Shown here one piece after another: positions 45,132 through 53,589 of a stretch of DNA of 64,000 bases (position 1 is its first letter; each line of letters opens with the position of its first letter). The notes under the pieces are model-generated. The model saw only the letters and a program-made list of their open reading frames with translations, did no database searches and had not been told where the DNA came from. The DNA is taken from NCBI RefSeq assembly GCF_000712165.1, contig NZ_KL544010.1:124001-188000 (forward strand), in the 5' to 3' direction. The DNA comes from Ureaplasma canigenitalium ATCC 51252. GTDB taxonomy: Bacteria > Bacillota_I > Bacilli_A > Mycoplasmatales > Mycoplasmoidaceae. Position numbers and translations under genes: made by a program.

Positions 45132-45262
45132 TTAATTATGAGAAAGTTCATTAAAAGTAAGATTTTTACAAGTTTGATAAAAATTTGGAAAAATTTCTGA
45201 TTTAAGAATTGAAAAGAAGTGTTCTATTTCTCTATTATCTAGACTATTACCAATCTAGACAT
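45132..45262 (-). mobile_element. IS3-family transposase remnant
   Basis: One frame reads IGNSLDNREIEHFFSILKSE and then IFPNFYQTCKNLTFNELSHN. This is the DDE catalytic end of IS3/IS150-type transposases, where the E of the triad is in (I/M)E-x-FF-x-LK. It is preceded by a one-base shift after MS and ended by a stop where the usual YNN-x-RIQ should follow. Only about 40 codons remain; no inverted repeats are seen. Confidence 0.6.
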
Positions 45263-45698
45263 ATTGACATATTTTTATAATAATTAAAATTCTTGAGTTT
45301 CGGAGCAATAACTAAAAAAACGAAATTTGAGTCATTTTATATGCAAATTTTGCTTTTTTCAATTTCTTACATACAATTTTTGATAATTGTGTTTATTTCT
45401 TTAAATTTTTCAATGTTTGATATAAATAGATTTATTTCTACAAATTTTTTAGTAGTAGTTTTATTGTTAATATTTTGAGTGCATTCAAAAACACGAATTT
45501 AATAATGTTATCAATGATTCATTTGTATATTTATCTATAACTCCATTGTTAATATAAAAATTGTTTACAGCATATATTGTATATTTGAGAACAACAAGAG
45601 AAATGAAATTTAATATGAAATAAACAGGAAAAAATCGGATTTTATCCGAATATTTTTTCACACTTTAGAATATTTAGCGGTGGTTTTTTGAAGTAAAA
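45263..45698. other. Non-coding, decayed region with a terminator-like hairpin
   Basis: About 435 nt of very A/T-rich DNA without a credible gene. At 45631-45658 a hairpin (TCGGAT-TTT-ATCCGA) is followed by a T-run, a possible plus-strand terminator of a lost gene. Confidence 0.45.
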
Positions 45699-45929
45699 AT
45701 GATGAGTAGGGAGATAAATTATTTAATTTGTGCTGGTGTGTTTTTGGTAGTGATTGGCATATTAGGTATTGTGAGTTTAGTTAAGGATTATAGGGAGTGT
45801 TTTAGTCGTGATAAGGGTGTGAAGCGTGCGACAAGATTGAAGAGTCCGGAGTGAAAAATTGTTTTATCTAGTGTGGTTTTAAGTCTTTTTGGAGTTTGAG
45901 TAATTATAAGTTTTTGATTAGTTAATTAG
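45699..45929 (+). CDS. Small two-helix membrane protein of mobile-element type
   Basis: 76 residues: helix one LICAGVFLVVIGILGIVSL, a short charged loop (RECFSRDKGVKR), helix two IVLSSVVLSLFGVWVIISFW. Three UGA Trp codons. Base use is odd: the sense strand is rich in G and T (GGTGTG, GTGAGT, GGGAGT) against A-rich neighbours. An AGGAG site follows for the ssb remnant, which starts 8 nt later. It may be a leftover conjugative-element gene. Confidence 0.55.
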
Positions 45930-45937
45930 GAGTAAAT

Positions 45938-46075
45938 ATGAATAGAGTATTACTTAGCTGTCGCGTTTTGAGCGAAAAAATAAGGGAATTTAGAAATGAT
46001 AAAAGTTTATGTGTGTAGTTTAATATAGCTGCTATTTGTGATAGTAAAAAGGGGGATAGAATTTATTGATATTAG
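45938..46075 (+). pseudogene. ssb: ssb (single-strand DNA-binding protein) pseudogene
   Basis: After TTAGGAG the frame reads MNRVLLSCRVLSEKIREFRN, then DKSLCV, an in-frame TAG (46016-46018), FNIAAICDSKKGDRIYWY and another TAG. MNRVLL(S/V)-x-R and FNIA...GDR-x-YW are the first strands of the SSB OB fold. The rest of the domain and the acidic tail are missing. Ssb next to a small membrane protein suggests the remains of a plasmid or integrative element, not the chromosomal ssb. Confidence 0.68.
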
Positions 46076-46209
46076 TATATTCAATAAATTGCTGACAACT
46101 TTTTGAAATATTGTAAGAATGAGATCTGATTGAGGTTGAATCCAAAATTAAAAATGCTGATTATTCATTCTTTTAAACAATGAAACAATATTCAAATTAA
46201 ATTCTTATC

Positions 46210-47215
46210 TTATAAATATTTTGAAAAAGGAAGCGATTTTATATAGTTTTCCATAAAATCTCAGTCAGGAACGTTATTTTTTGTCGGTAGTAAAATTTTT
46301 GTATTTCTTATATTTTTTTGATTTCATTTTCTACCGTATCCATATCTAAACTGTTCTAATTTTAAAATCGAAACTACATAAAGATAGTGATATTTATTAA
46401 GATGTTTATTCTTAAACCTTATTATTTCAACATGGTCACTGGCCAAAAAAGGAACTTCTTGATAAAACACAGCTCCAATAGTCGCTGAGTCTATGGTTAT
46501 ACAATTCCCAGGTTCGGTATAGTAATTTACTTTACATTCAACACCATTATTGCTATTTTTTGTTGTAATGTAATTATAAATTCCACCCTTATCAAAATTT
46601 TCTTTGTTTGTTGTTTTGCTTCCATATACATCAAAATATTCATTAACTTGAAACAATGCCATTTCAGACATTGACCATGAAAGTTTTAACCTTAACAAGG
46701 ATTGAGAAATTTCATAACTCTCTTTCTCTCTCTCTCTCTCTCAATTCTCTTATGTATTTGTCCATATAATCTCAATCAGGAATTATATTACCTTCACGAA
46801 TCAACGCTGGTAACTTTATTTTAGTTTTCTTAATAAAATCTTGATTAAATGGACGATTGTATGAATACCTAAATTTTTCTAGTCTTAACACTGAAACAAT
46901 AAATAAAGCTATGTTTTCATTTAAATGAATATTGTAAAGTTTTGTTATATTATTACCAGTTATAAAATCAATTGGTTGATAAAAAATTTGTGCTCCCTCA
47001 CCACCAATTGTTATACAATTACCTTTTTCCAATGGAAATTCACCGTCATCGCTTATAAAAAAGTTTGTTCCATTATCATTTTCAGTTCTAGTTATATAAG
47101 GAATGGTATAGCCAATGAAGTCTTTAGCGTCTTCAATAGTAACATTTTTACTTCTTTCAATTGTAAAAAGTTCTTTTAATTCAAAAAAACGCCAATTATT
47201 ATTTATTTCTATCAT
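46210..47215 (-). CDS. hsdS: Type I restriction specificity subunit HsdS, split by a GA-repeat frameshift
   Basis: Start ATG 47215 overlaps the hsdM end. The first half (MIEINNNWRFFELKELFTIE ... NCITIGGEGAQIFYQ ... VLRLEKFRYSYNRPF) is a full target-recognition domain, ending WDYMDKYIRELRERE. The second half carries VNEYFDVYG, NCITIDSATIGAVFYQ and LKLEQFRYGYGRK. It ends WDFMENYIKSLPFSKYL* at 46210, a second recognition domain. The helical linker is encoded by a (GA) tract (46726-46742). As it stands the first frame stops at 46643, giving a half-subunit of 190 residues. One extra GA, or two fewer, would join both halves. HsdS sets the sequence methylated by HsdM. Confidence 0.88.
46726..46742 (-). 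repeat. (GA)8 simple repeat within hsdS
   Basis: The plus strand reads CT eight times plus C, 17 nt. It encodes RERERE in the linker between the two recognition domains and sits exactly where the reading frame is lost. Confidence 0.95.
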
Positions 47216-47356
47216 TCAATTCTCCATATTTAACTTTAAATGCAATATACTCTCTAATAGTTCTAACAAAATTATCCTCATTCAATATTGAATAATCAGT
47301 ATCCATATAACCTTCGGGTAACCATTCATCAGCACTGTCTACATGTTTCATAATGC

Positions 47357-49018
47357 TTAAACCAGGTATCTCTTGTTTTTTTCAAATGCTTCGAATCATT
47401 TCTTTTTAGTCGTGTCTCAATCTGTTTTTTCAACCCTACCTTTGTTTTTTCTTTTGATGAACCCATCATCTTTGAAATAGCCAAAAAATGTTTTTTGATT
47501 ATCAGAATGTGGTTTACCAGTTTCAAAAAGCATAATACAAGAATTAATGCTGGCACCAGGATAAAATAGTTCATCAGGTAATGAAAAAACAGCAAGCAAA
47601 CTATTATTTTCAAGCATCAGTCTTTTATATTTTGCTATATTCTTATCGTTACCTATTGCACATTGAAGAGGTAAAATAGTTGCCAACTTTGCGCCTTTTC
47701 TCAAACTTTTTGATATTTCATACACAAAATATAAACCTTTTGTAGCATCAACTTTTGTTGTATCTTTAACCGGACAATCATTAGGCATATTTTGACCATT
47801 AAATGGTGGATTCATTAAAACTATATCAATATTTTTTTGTTTAATTCATTCAAGTTTATCAAAACATGAAGCTTTTATAATATTTGTTTTACCATCTTCA
47901 TGAATCAACATATTAGTTGTAGCTAATCCAAAAGCCTTGTCCTCTCGTTCAATCCCAAATAATTGATTTGCTTTTATGTTTTTGATTCTTTTTTCATCAT
48001 TTTTGGCTAACTTTATCATTTTCGACATTGCTTGAACCAAAAAAGAACCTGAACCACAAGTAGGGTCTAATACATTTGAATTTCAAGAAATCTCGGTTAT
48101 ATCGCACATAAAATCTGTTATATGCGTAGGTGTGTATGCTTGATTTTTATCTGCCTTACCTACATATTTATTAAATGTTGTAAAAAATAAATTAAGTAGG
48201 TCTTCTCCTGTAGGTGTTTTGTTATTAATATACGGAACTAAATCGTTCTGTATTTTTTCAACTATTTTGATTAATGATTCAACTTTTAATTCTTTGATTT
48301 CTTGTTTGTCTAGGATATTTACTAATAAATCTATTTTAATTTGATAATTATCGTCATTAGATGATTTAATTTTTTCTCTTAATTTTTCTTTTATACGATC
48401 TAAAATAGTTATTGTTCCTACTTCTGCATCCACAACTAAATTATTGTTTAAAGCTACCAAAATACTTCCAACAAATTGTGATCGTAAAGACTCTCTTATT
48501 CCTACACTATGTAGCAGGTTATTCAATTCATTTGTAGTTTCAATTACTTTATTTTTATCATTGGTTTTATTATTAAATAAATTTTCATAATATTCCATAG
48601 AATTTATAGTTGTTTCATCACTATTAAGTACCCCATTTATATAAACTCTAATAGCTTTAGTGTTCATATTCACTAATATAGAAACAATATTTCTATAATT
48701 ATTTGTCAATTCTTTTTCTAAAAAATAATATGTCATTAGTTGGTCTCTCTCGGACTTGCTAAATTCATATTTATCATTTTTTTTAGTTTCAATTTGTATT
48801 ATTGTATTTTCTTTTTGAAATCTAATGTCTAATTTTTCATATTTCCTTTTTTCATTTATTTTTAGAGACTTGTAAATTCCTTCAATAGTTTGACTAAAAT
48901 TTAAATTATTCTTTTTGTATTCTTTTGGATAACTAAATTCATCATTTTCAATATTACTTTCTAAATACTTTCCACCAATTTGATTTACTATTTCACTTCT
49001 TGTATTCATTTTAATCAC
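47357..49018 (-). CDS. hsdM: Type I DNA methyltransferase HsdM, 3' end frameshifted
   Basis: 553 residues as read. The N-terminal part carries a REase-like region (IIQIETKKND). The N6-adenine methylase core shows YTPTHITDFMCDI, LDPTCGSGSFLVQAM (motif I), DIVLMNPPFNG (motif IV) and LYFVYEISKSLRKGAKLATILP. GTG 49018 with AAGGA 5 nt ahead is favoured; ATG 49009 is possible. At an A7 run (47376-47382) the frame shifts. With one more A it would continue QEIPGLSIMKHVDSADEWLP ... to TAA 47199, overlapping hsdS. Those lost residues are the usual C-terminus. No hsdR is in the window. Confidence 0.9.
47376..47382 (-). repeat. A7 homopolymer at the hsdM frameshift
   Basis: Seven T on the plus strand (A on the coding strand). 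Adding one A restores about 55 C-terminal residues of HsdM and the overlap with hsdS. Confidence 0.85.
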
Positions 49019-49647
49019 CCGATTCCTTTGAATAATATTTCTTATTATCTTGCAGTATAGTTATTAAATGCTTCTTTATTTTCACTTTTATATATAGAAT
49101 TAAGTTTTATAAAAGTATTCATATTTTCCTTCAATCAATTTACAATCAATTTTTAATTATATTAGAAAAATATATAAGAAAAACCGTCGATTAATATAGT
49201 AAATATGTGCTGACTGTATAAGTAATTTTTAACAGTAGTGGATAATTTTAAAATTTTAAGGTTTTTATTAATTTTAATTTTTTAAAATTTCATTAATTTA
49301 CTAATAACTAAATATTAAATTAAACTTAAAGGAAATGAAGACAAAGCATTTATATATTCCAAACAACTTAAAAAAATTAGTTTATTAATGTTGTTTACAT
49401 ATAACTTAAAAATTAAATTAAAATACAGTACTAATCTAGTTTTAGCTATTTATCAAATAATAAAAATATATGAATATTTTGATTTTATAAAGAACAATGT
49501 ATTACTTCAATGCGCATTAAGTCATAAAACAATTAAAAGCATATAAATAATGCGTAGTTTCGATGCATGACTATTTAAAATTTTGAAAATTTTTATAAAT
49601 AATTTGAAAACTCTAACAAGGATAAAAAAATTGCAAGAGATTAACCC
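49019..49647. other. A/T-rich intergenic region upstream of hsdM and downstream of plsY
   Basis: About 630 nt, among the most A/T-rich of the window, with no frame that looks coding. The hsdM promoter should lie at 49020-49120 on the minus strand; I see A/T strings but no consensus pair. No clear terminator for plsY is seen. Confidence 0.45.
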
Positions 49648-50418
49648 TTAATTAATAACACTCTTTTGTTCAAATTTCACCTTATCTTTATTTGAGAAAA
49701 AGAAATTAGTTTCATTTTTATCAACAAGTCTTTTAATGTTTGTTCGATGTTGCACTACAAGGATAATCAAAGTAAAAATAAGGAAGGTAAAAACAATTGC
49801 GATATGCTTATAACTACTATTTAAATCAAGGAAGTAATCTGGTAGATGTTCATGATAGAATGGAACATAGAAAAATCCAGGAATAAGAAGTAAAAAAACA
49901 GCGATTAAACTAGTTATCATGCTACCAAGCGATATGTGTCTAGTAAACTTAACAATGATGTACATAATCAAGACTGAAACAAGAAGGATGATCGGACAAG
50001 AGACAAGGAGAATACCAGTCATACAACTAACTCCTTTTCCGCCGTTAAAATTGAAATAAATCGGGAAGCAGTGACCAAGGATAATGAAAATCGCACTAAA
50101 AAAAGTTAATGGACTTAGTTTAATTCCACTTTTTAAATCAATCGGTTCATGTAGAGCATACTTATAAACTAAATAAGTAATCGATAAAGCAATGATTGCT
50201 TTAATCACATCAAGGAACATTACAACTATCCCGAGTTTCATTCCATGAACTCGTGACATATTAGTCGCACCAGCATTTTTGCTATGGAAGTTACGGATAT
50301 CTTCTTTTTTCATAATCAAAGCAACGATGATTGAAAAGTTTAAGGCCCCGATTAAATAAGAGTAAATGGGAGCAAAAACAAAAAAAAGAAGGTAGCTATA
50401 AAGAATTTCCGTAACCAT
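49648..50418 (-). CDS. plsY: Acyl-phosphate:glycerol-3-phosphate acyltransferase
   Basis: 256 residues. Conserved loops: NFHSKNAGATNMSRV (GATN), FPIYFNFNGGKGVSCMTG (glycine-rich acyl-phosphate loop) and LVVQHRTNIKRL at the end, with at least six membrane helices between. First step of phospholipid synthesis, using the glycerol-3-phosphate made by GpsA. The frame is open to TTG 50442; I chose ATG 50418, although no strong ribosome-binding site is visible for either. The gene diverges from 50504 with TATAAT-rich DNA between. Confidence 0.93.
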   Translation of the reverse strand: MVTEILYSYLLFFVFAPIYSYLIGALNFSIIVALIMKKEDIRNFHSKNAGATNMSRVHGMKLGIVVMFLDVIKAIIALSITYLVYKYALHEPIDLKSGIKLSPLTFFSAIFIILGHCFPIYFNFNGGKGVSCMTGILLVSCPIILLVSVLIMYIIVKFTRHISLGSMITSLIAVFLLLIPGFFYVPFYHEHLPDYFLDLNSSYKHIAIVFTFLIFTLIILVVQHRTNIKRLVDKNETNFFFSNKDKVKFEQKSVIN

Positions 50419-50503
50419 AAAATATTTATTTAAAATTTCCAATTATTTATAATATTATAATAAGCATAATATAAAATTATGTATATGTGTATGGGAATTT
50501 AGA

Positions 50504-51709
50504 ATGTTCAATAATAAACAGTATGTTGACAAGAATTTTCAGCGACAAAAAGAACTGTTTTTCATCAATAATATGCATCTTATTGCGCCTAAATTATTGA
50601 ATCAGTTCATCCTTTCTAGTGTTTTTCTTGTAGTTACCATTATTTGTTTATCCATTTTTCTTGATCCATCGTCTACTTTTGAACGCAAAGATATTCTTTA
50701 TACTGTTAAAACATATTCCTATCATATAAAGCAGACGGCAGGCGGAATTGGTCTTTATGCTGTAATTTGATACACGGCCGTTAACATCTTTGTTTTTTTT
50801 AATATTTCAACAAGAATCAAAACCAGTAAACGACTTTTCTTCATTCTATTAACCGGCCTTATCCTTAATTTTTATGCTCATCATTACATAAGAAAGAACA
50901 TCGTTAGTAAGAGGGATTATTTAACGATTACTTTTTATTGAATTCTTTCTGATCGGAACTTAATTGAATTCAATATTCGTGATAAAAAAAGCATTTTTGC
51001 TCTAATTTGTCTTTTTATTTTTATCCCCTTTATGGTTTTCTCTTCAATTGAGAATCGACCTGTCGATACGAATATTATTATTCCAAATAAAAACACGATT
51101 ACTGAAATCGTTTATGCAAGAGAAATTTGATTTAGCAACCTTCATTACTTTACAACCGAAGGAAACTGGATGTGTATCTTAACACTTTTCTTCGTGTTCC
51201 TTAATCACCGAGCACGGTTTCTTAAACACAATGTTGTTATTCTCTCTGTTTTAAGCTATATTATGATTGTTGGTCTAGTTTGACTCTGCATCTTATATCC
51301 AGTATTTTCAAGTAATGAAACTTGAATTTGGTTTAATTCAATGACCGGGTTCTACGACCATGTTGTCACACCATTGACTTTTCTCGCTTTCAGTATTTTT
51401 ATTTTTGTCACTAACCCCCATCTAAAGAAAATTGGCTACGCTAATTCCCTAAAAGTATTTATCTTCTATTTGTGTATTTACAACTGTTATGTCACCTTCC
51501 TACCGGTTGTCGCTAATGTTTCGGTTTATGGAATGTTTACCAATATTTGGCCGATGGTTAATGGTAATGCATGGTTTACCTTTGTGCAAATTGGTGCTTT
51601 TGGCCTAATGATTTTCATTCATTATCTTTTTTATTTAATTGCTAACAGTATTATTAAGCGAAATATCAAGAAATTTTCGTTAAATATTACTGCAGCTCAA
51701 ACAATTTAA
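50504..51709 (+). CDS. Multi-pass membrane protein, function unknown (DUF1600-like)
   Basis: 401 residues with about eight to ten hydrophobic helices (for example LLNQFILSSVFLVVTIICLSIFL at the start and FVQIGAFGLMIFIHYLFYLI at the end). It has charged ends and UGA as well as TGG Trp codons. The pattern, size and Trp/aromatic-rich loops (WIWFNSMTGFYDHVVTP) recall the mycoplasma-specific DUF1600 membrane proteins; I hold this loosely. Transcribed divergently from plsY and closed by a terminator. Confidence 0.7.
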
Positions 51710-51714
51710 AAAGG

Positions 51715-51737
51715 AACAACACTCAGTGTTGTTTTTA
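51715..51737 (+). terminator. Intrinsic terminator after the membrane protein gene
   Basis: AACAACAC-TCA-GTGTTGTT (51715-51722 with 51726-51733) followed by TTTATTTT. Confidence 0.85.
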
Positions 51738-51741
51738 TTTT

Positions 51742-51749
51742 GCTATAAT
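51742..51749 (+). promoter_or_regulatory. Extended -10 promoter of the lipoprotein gene
   Basis: GCTATAAT with TG before it (TGCTATAAT, TATAAT at 51744-51749), 40 nt ahead of the start codon and right after the preceding terminator. Confidence 0.6.
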
Positions 51750-51788
51750 TAAAAATTGTAAGTTCTTAATTTGATTTAAAGGATTTCT

Positions 51789-52226
51789 ATGAATAGAAAC
51801 AAAAAAAGAGTCTTCGTTTTTTCAATCTTAGGTGTGTCAGTGATATCTGCTGTCGCAATTAGTGCTTCGGCATGTCGACAAATTGATCCATCAACAGCGA
51901 AAATCATCAAGGTTTCTACCCTGGCTACCAGTCCGTACAGGGTAACAGTGACCCTTCAGTTTGATGTCAAAATTCCAATTGGAACAAAAATGGTTCTTAC
52001 CCTAAACAATAATGTTAGTGTTGAATCAGTGGTCATCGACGACTCTTATGCAATGCCTTTTATTTTTCAAGAATTAACACCAAATACAACTTACCAAATT
52101 ACATCATTGAGTGTTAACAACAAACAAGTAAGTCTCCCTCAAGGAGATGTCAACACTTCTTTTTTAACAATGAAAAAAGAAGAAAAAATTGATAAGACAG
52201 ATGAAGAAGATATTGATAGTTTATAG
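51789..52226 (+). CDS. Small lipoprotein with a fibronectin-like domain
   Basis: 145 residues. The signal peptide ends SASAC (lipobox, Cys29), so the protein is lipid-anchored outside. About residues 38-125 form beta strands with KIIKVSTLATSPYRVTVTLQF and ELTPNTTYQITSLSV. The last resembles the P-x-T-x-Y-x-I strand end of fibronectin III-like domains. The same kind of motif, LNPSTDYIITF, occurs in the lipoprotein at 25674-27413. Acidic tail. AAAGGA precedes the ATG. Function unknown. Confidence 0.8.
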   Translation: MNRNKKRVFVFSILGVSVISAVAISASACRQIDPSTAKIIKVSTLATSPYRVTVTLQFDVKIPIGTKMVLTLNNNVSVESVVIDDSYAMPFIFQELTPNTTYQITSLSVNNKQVSLPQGDVNTSFLTMKKEEKIDKTDEEDIDSL

Positions 52227-52271
52227 GTATAGAGTCAATGTCGTATTCAATATTAAATTTCAATAGTTTCA

Positions 52272-52293
52272 ATATATATATATATATATATAT
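52272..52293. repeat. (AT)11 simple repeat upstream of the C5-methyltransferase gene
   Basis: Eleven perfect AT units, about 75 nt before the start codon at 52367. Length change of such a tract in a promoter region alters spacing or supercoiling and can switch transcription. Confidence 0.9.
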
Positions 52294-52335
52294 GAGCAAA
52301 TAAACCTTCCAATCCTTCCAAGTCATTAATTCCTA

Positions 52336-52356
52336 ACCACAATATTGTGGTATTTT
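52336..52356 (+). terminator. Palindrome plus T-run ahead of the C5-methyltransferase gene
   Basis: ACCACAATATTGTGGT (52336-52351), a perfect 16-nt palindrome, followed by ATTTTT. It may end the lipoprotein transcript or act as an attenuator, since the next start codon is 11 nt further. Confidence 0.6.
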
Positions 52357-52366
52357 TCCTATCCCT

Positions 52367-53578
52367 ATGAAAAAGATCAACATATTAGAGACTTTTTCTG
52401 GGATTGGAGCACAAAAGAAAGCAATCGATATCCTCGAAAAGGATAATGCGGATAAACTTTTTAACATCGTAGCAACTGTCGAATGAGATGCCCGTGCGAA
52501 CATTTCATATGCAGCGATTCATCATAATTTACTTGGAAAATATCGTGAAATCATTAAAGAATGTAGTTTAAGTGATGAGCGAAACCTTAATCAATTCCTC
52601 TCGCAATATACATTCTCCTTGAACTCGAAAAATTATTCAAAACTGCAAGGTAAGTCAATTTACTTTAAGGAACTACTTGCCGCTTCCTTAATCCTTTCTA
52701 ATAACAAGGTTGATATTAATCAAGTGAACGGTTCTTTAATTGATCAACTTAAAGTTAACCTAGTTACCTACTCCTTCCCGTGTCAAGGACTTTCCATTGC
52801 TAATATGGGACGTGCTCAAGGTATTGAAAATACTGATTCAACATCTTCCCTTATTTGACAAATCGAACGTATTTTAAATGAATGTCAAAACAAACCGAAA
52901 TACTTGTTAATGGAAAATGTCCCAAACCTTCTTTCAGCTAAATTCATTAATCAATATGAAAAGTGAAAAGAAGTCTTGAACCAACTTGGTTATGATACAT
53001 ATACCACCATTATTAACGGAATCGATGCTGGTTCTATCCAGAAGAGAAGGAGAGTGTTTGCTCTTTCTATCAGGAAAGGAACTAAATTACCGTTTTGTGA
53101 TGATGTAACATTCGATCAATATTTAAGAGCAATTTACGAGCCAAATAAACTTGATGAAAAAGGACGAAGAATTGCTTTTAACGATATTTTTCATTTTAAA
53201 AAAACGTCATACAACGACCAGTTTATCATTAATAAAACACCATCGCGACAAAGGATGGTGGTTGAGTCAAAAAACATTACCGAATCAACTAATTACATTG
53301 TTAGCACCTTAACAACAAAACAAGATCGAATACCAAATAGTGGAATTATTAATTATCAAAATAATTTCATCGATAAACTCAACTACCGTTTTATTTCCCC
53401 GCGTGAAGCATTTCAGTTAATGGGGTTTACCAGACTCGATTTCGAACCATTAAACAAATTAATTAAGAGGAAAATCCTAACCCTTGAGTCGGTCTATCGT
53501 CAAGCTGGAAATTCGATTGTAGTTGAAAGTATTATTAATATCTTTCGGTTAATCAAAAAAATAGAAAGAAAAAAATAA
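52367..53578 (+). CDS. DNA C5-cytosine methyltransferase (Dcm type)
   Basis: 403 residues. Motif I is NILETFSGIGAQKKA. Motif IV is TYSFPCQGLSIAN (catalytic Cys in PCQ). Motif VI is LLMENVPNL, motif VIII QKRRRVFALS, and motif X YRQAGNSIVV. The target-recognition region lies between VIII and about residue 340 (LTTKQDRIPNSG). UGA Trp is used several times. The gene product is canonical and looks active. It is followed 11 nt later by a DUF262/DUF1524 nuclease-like gene with AGAGGAA between, so both are made from one transcript. Confidence 0.94.
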
Positions 53579-53589
53579 GAGGAATTAAT

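Noticed and set aside
45293-45478. 61-codon hydrophobic plus-strand frame
   Set aside because: Lies in decayed A/T-rich DNA, starts without a ribosome-binding site, and its Phe/Ile/Leu content follows from base composition.
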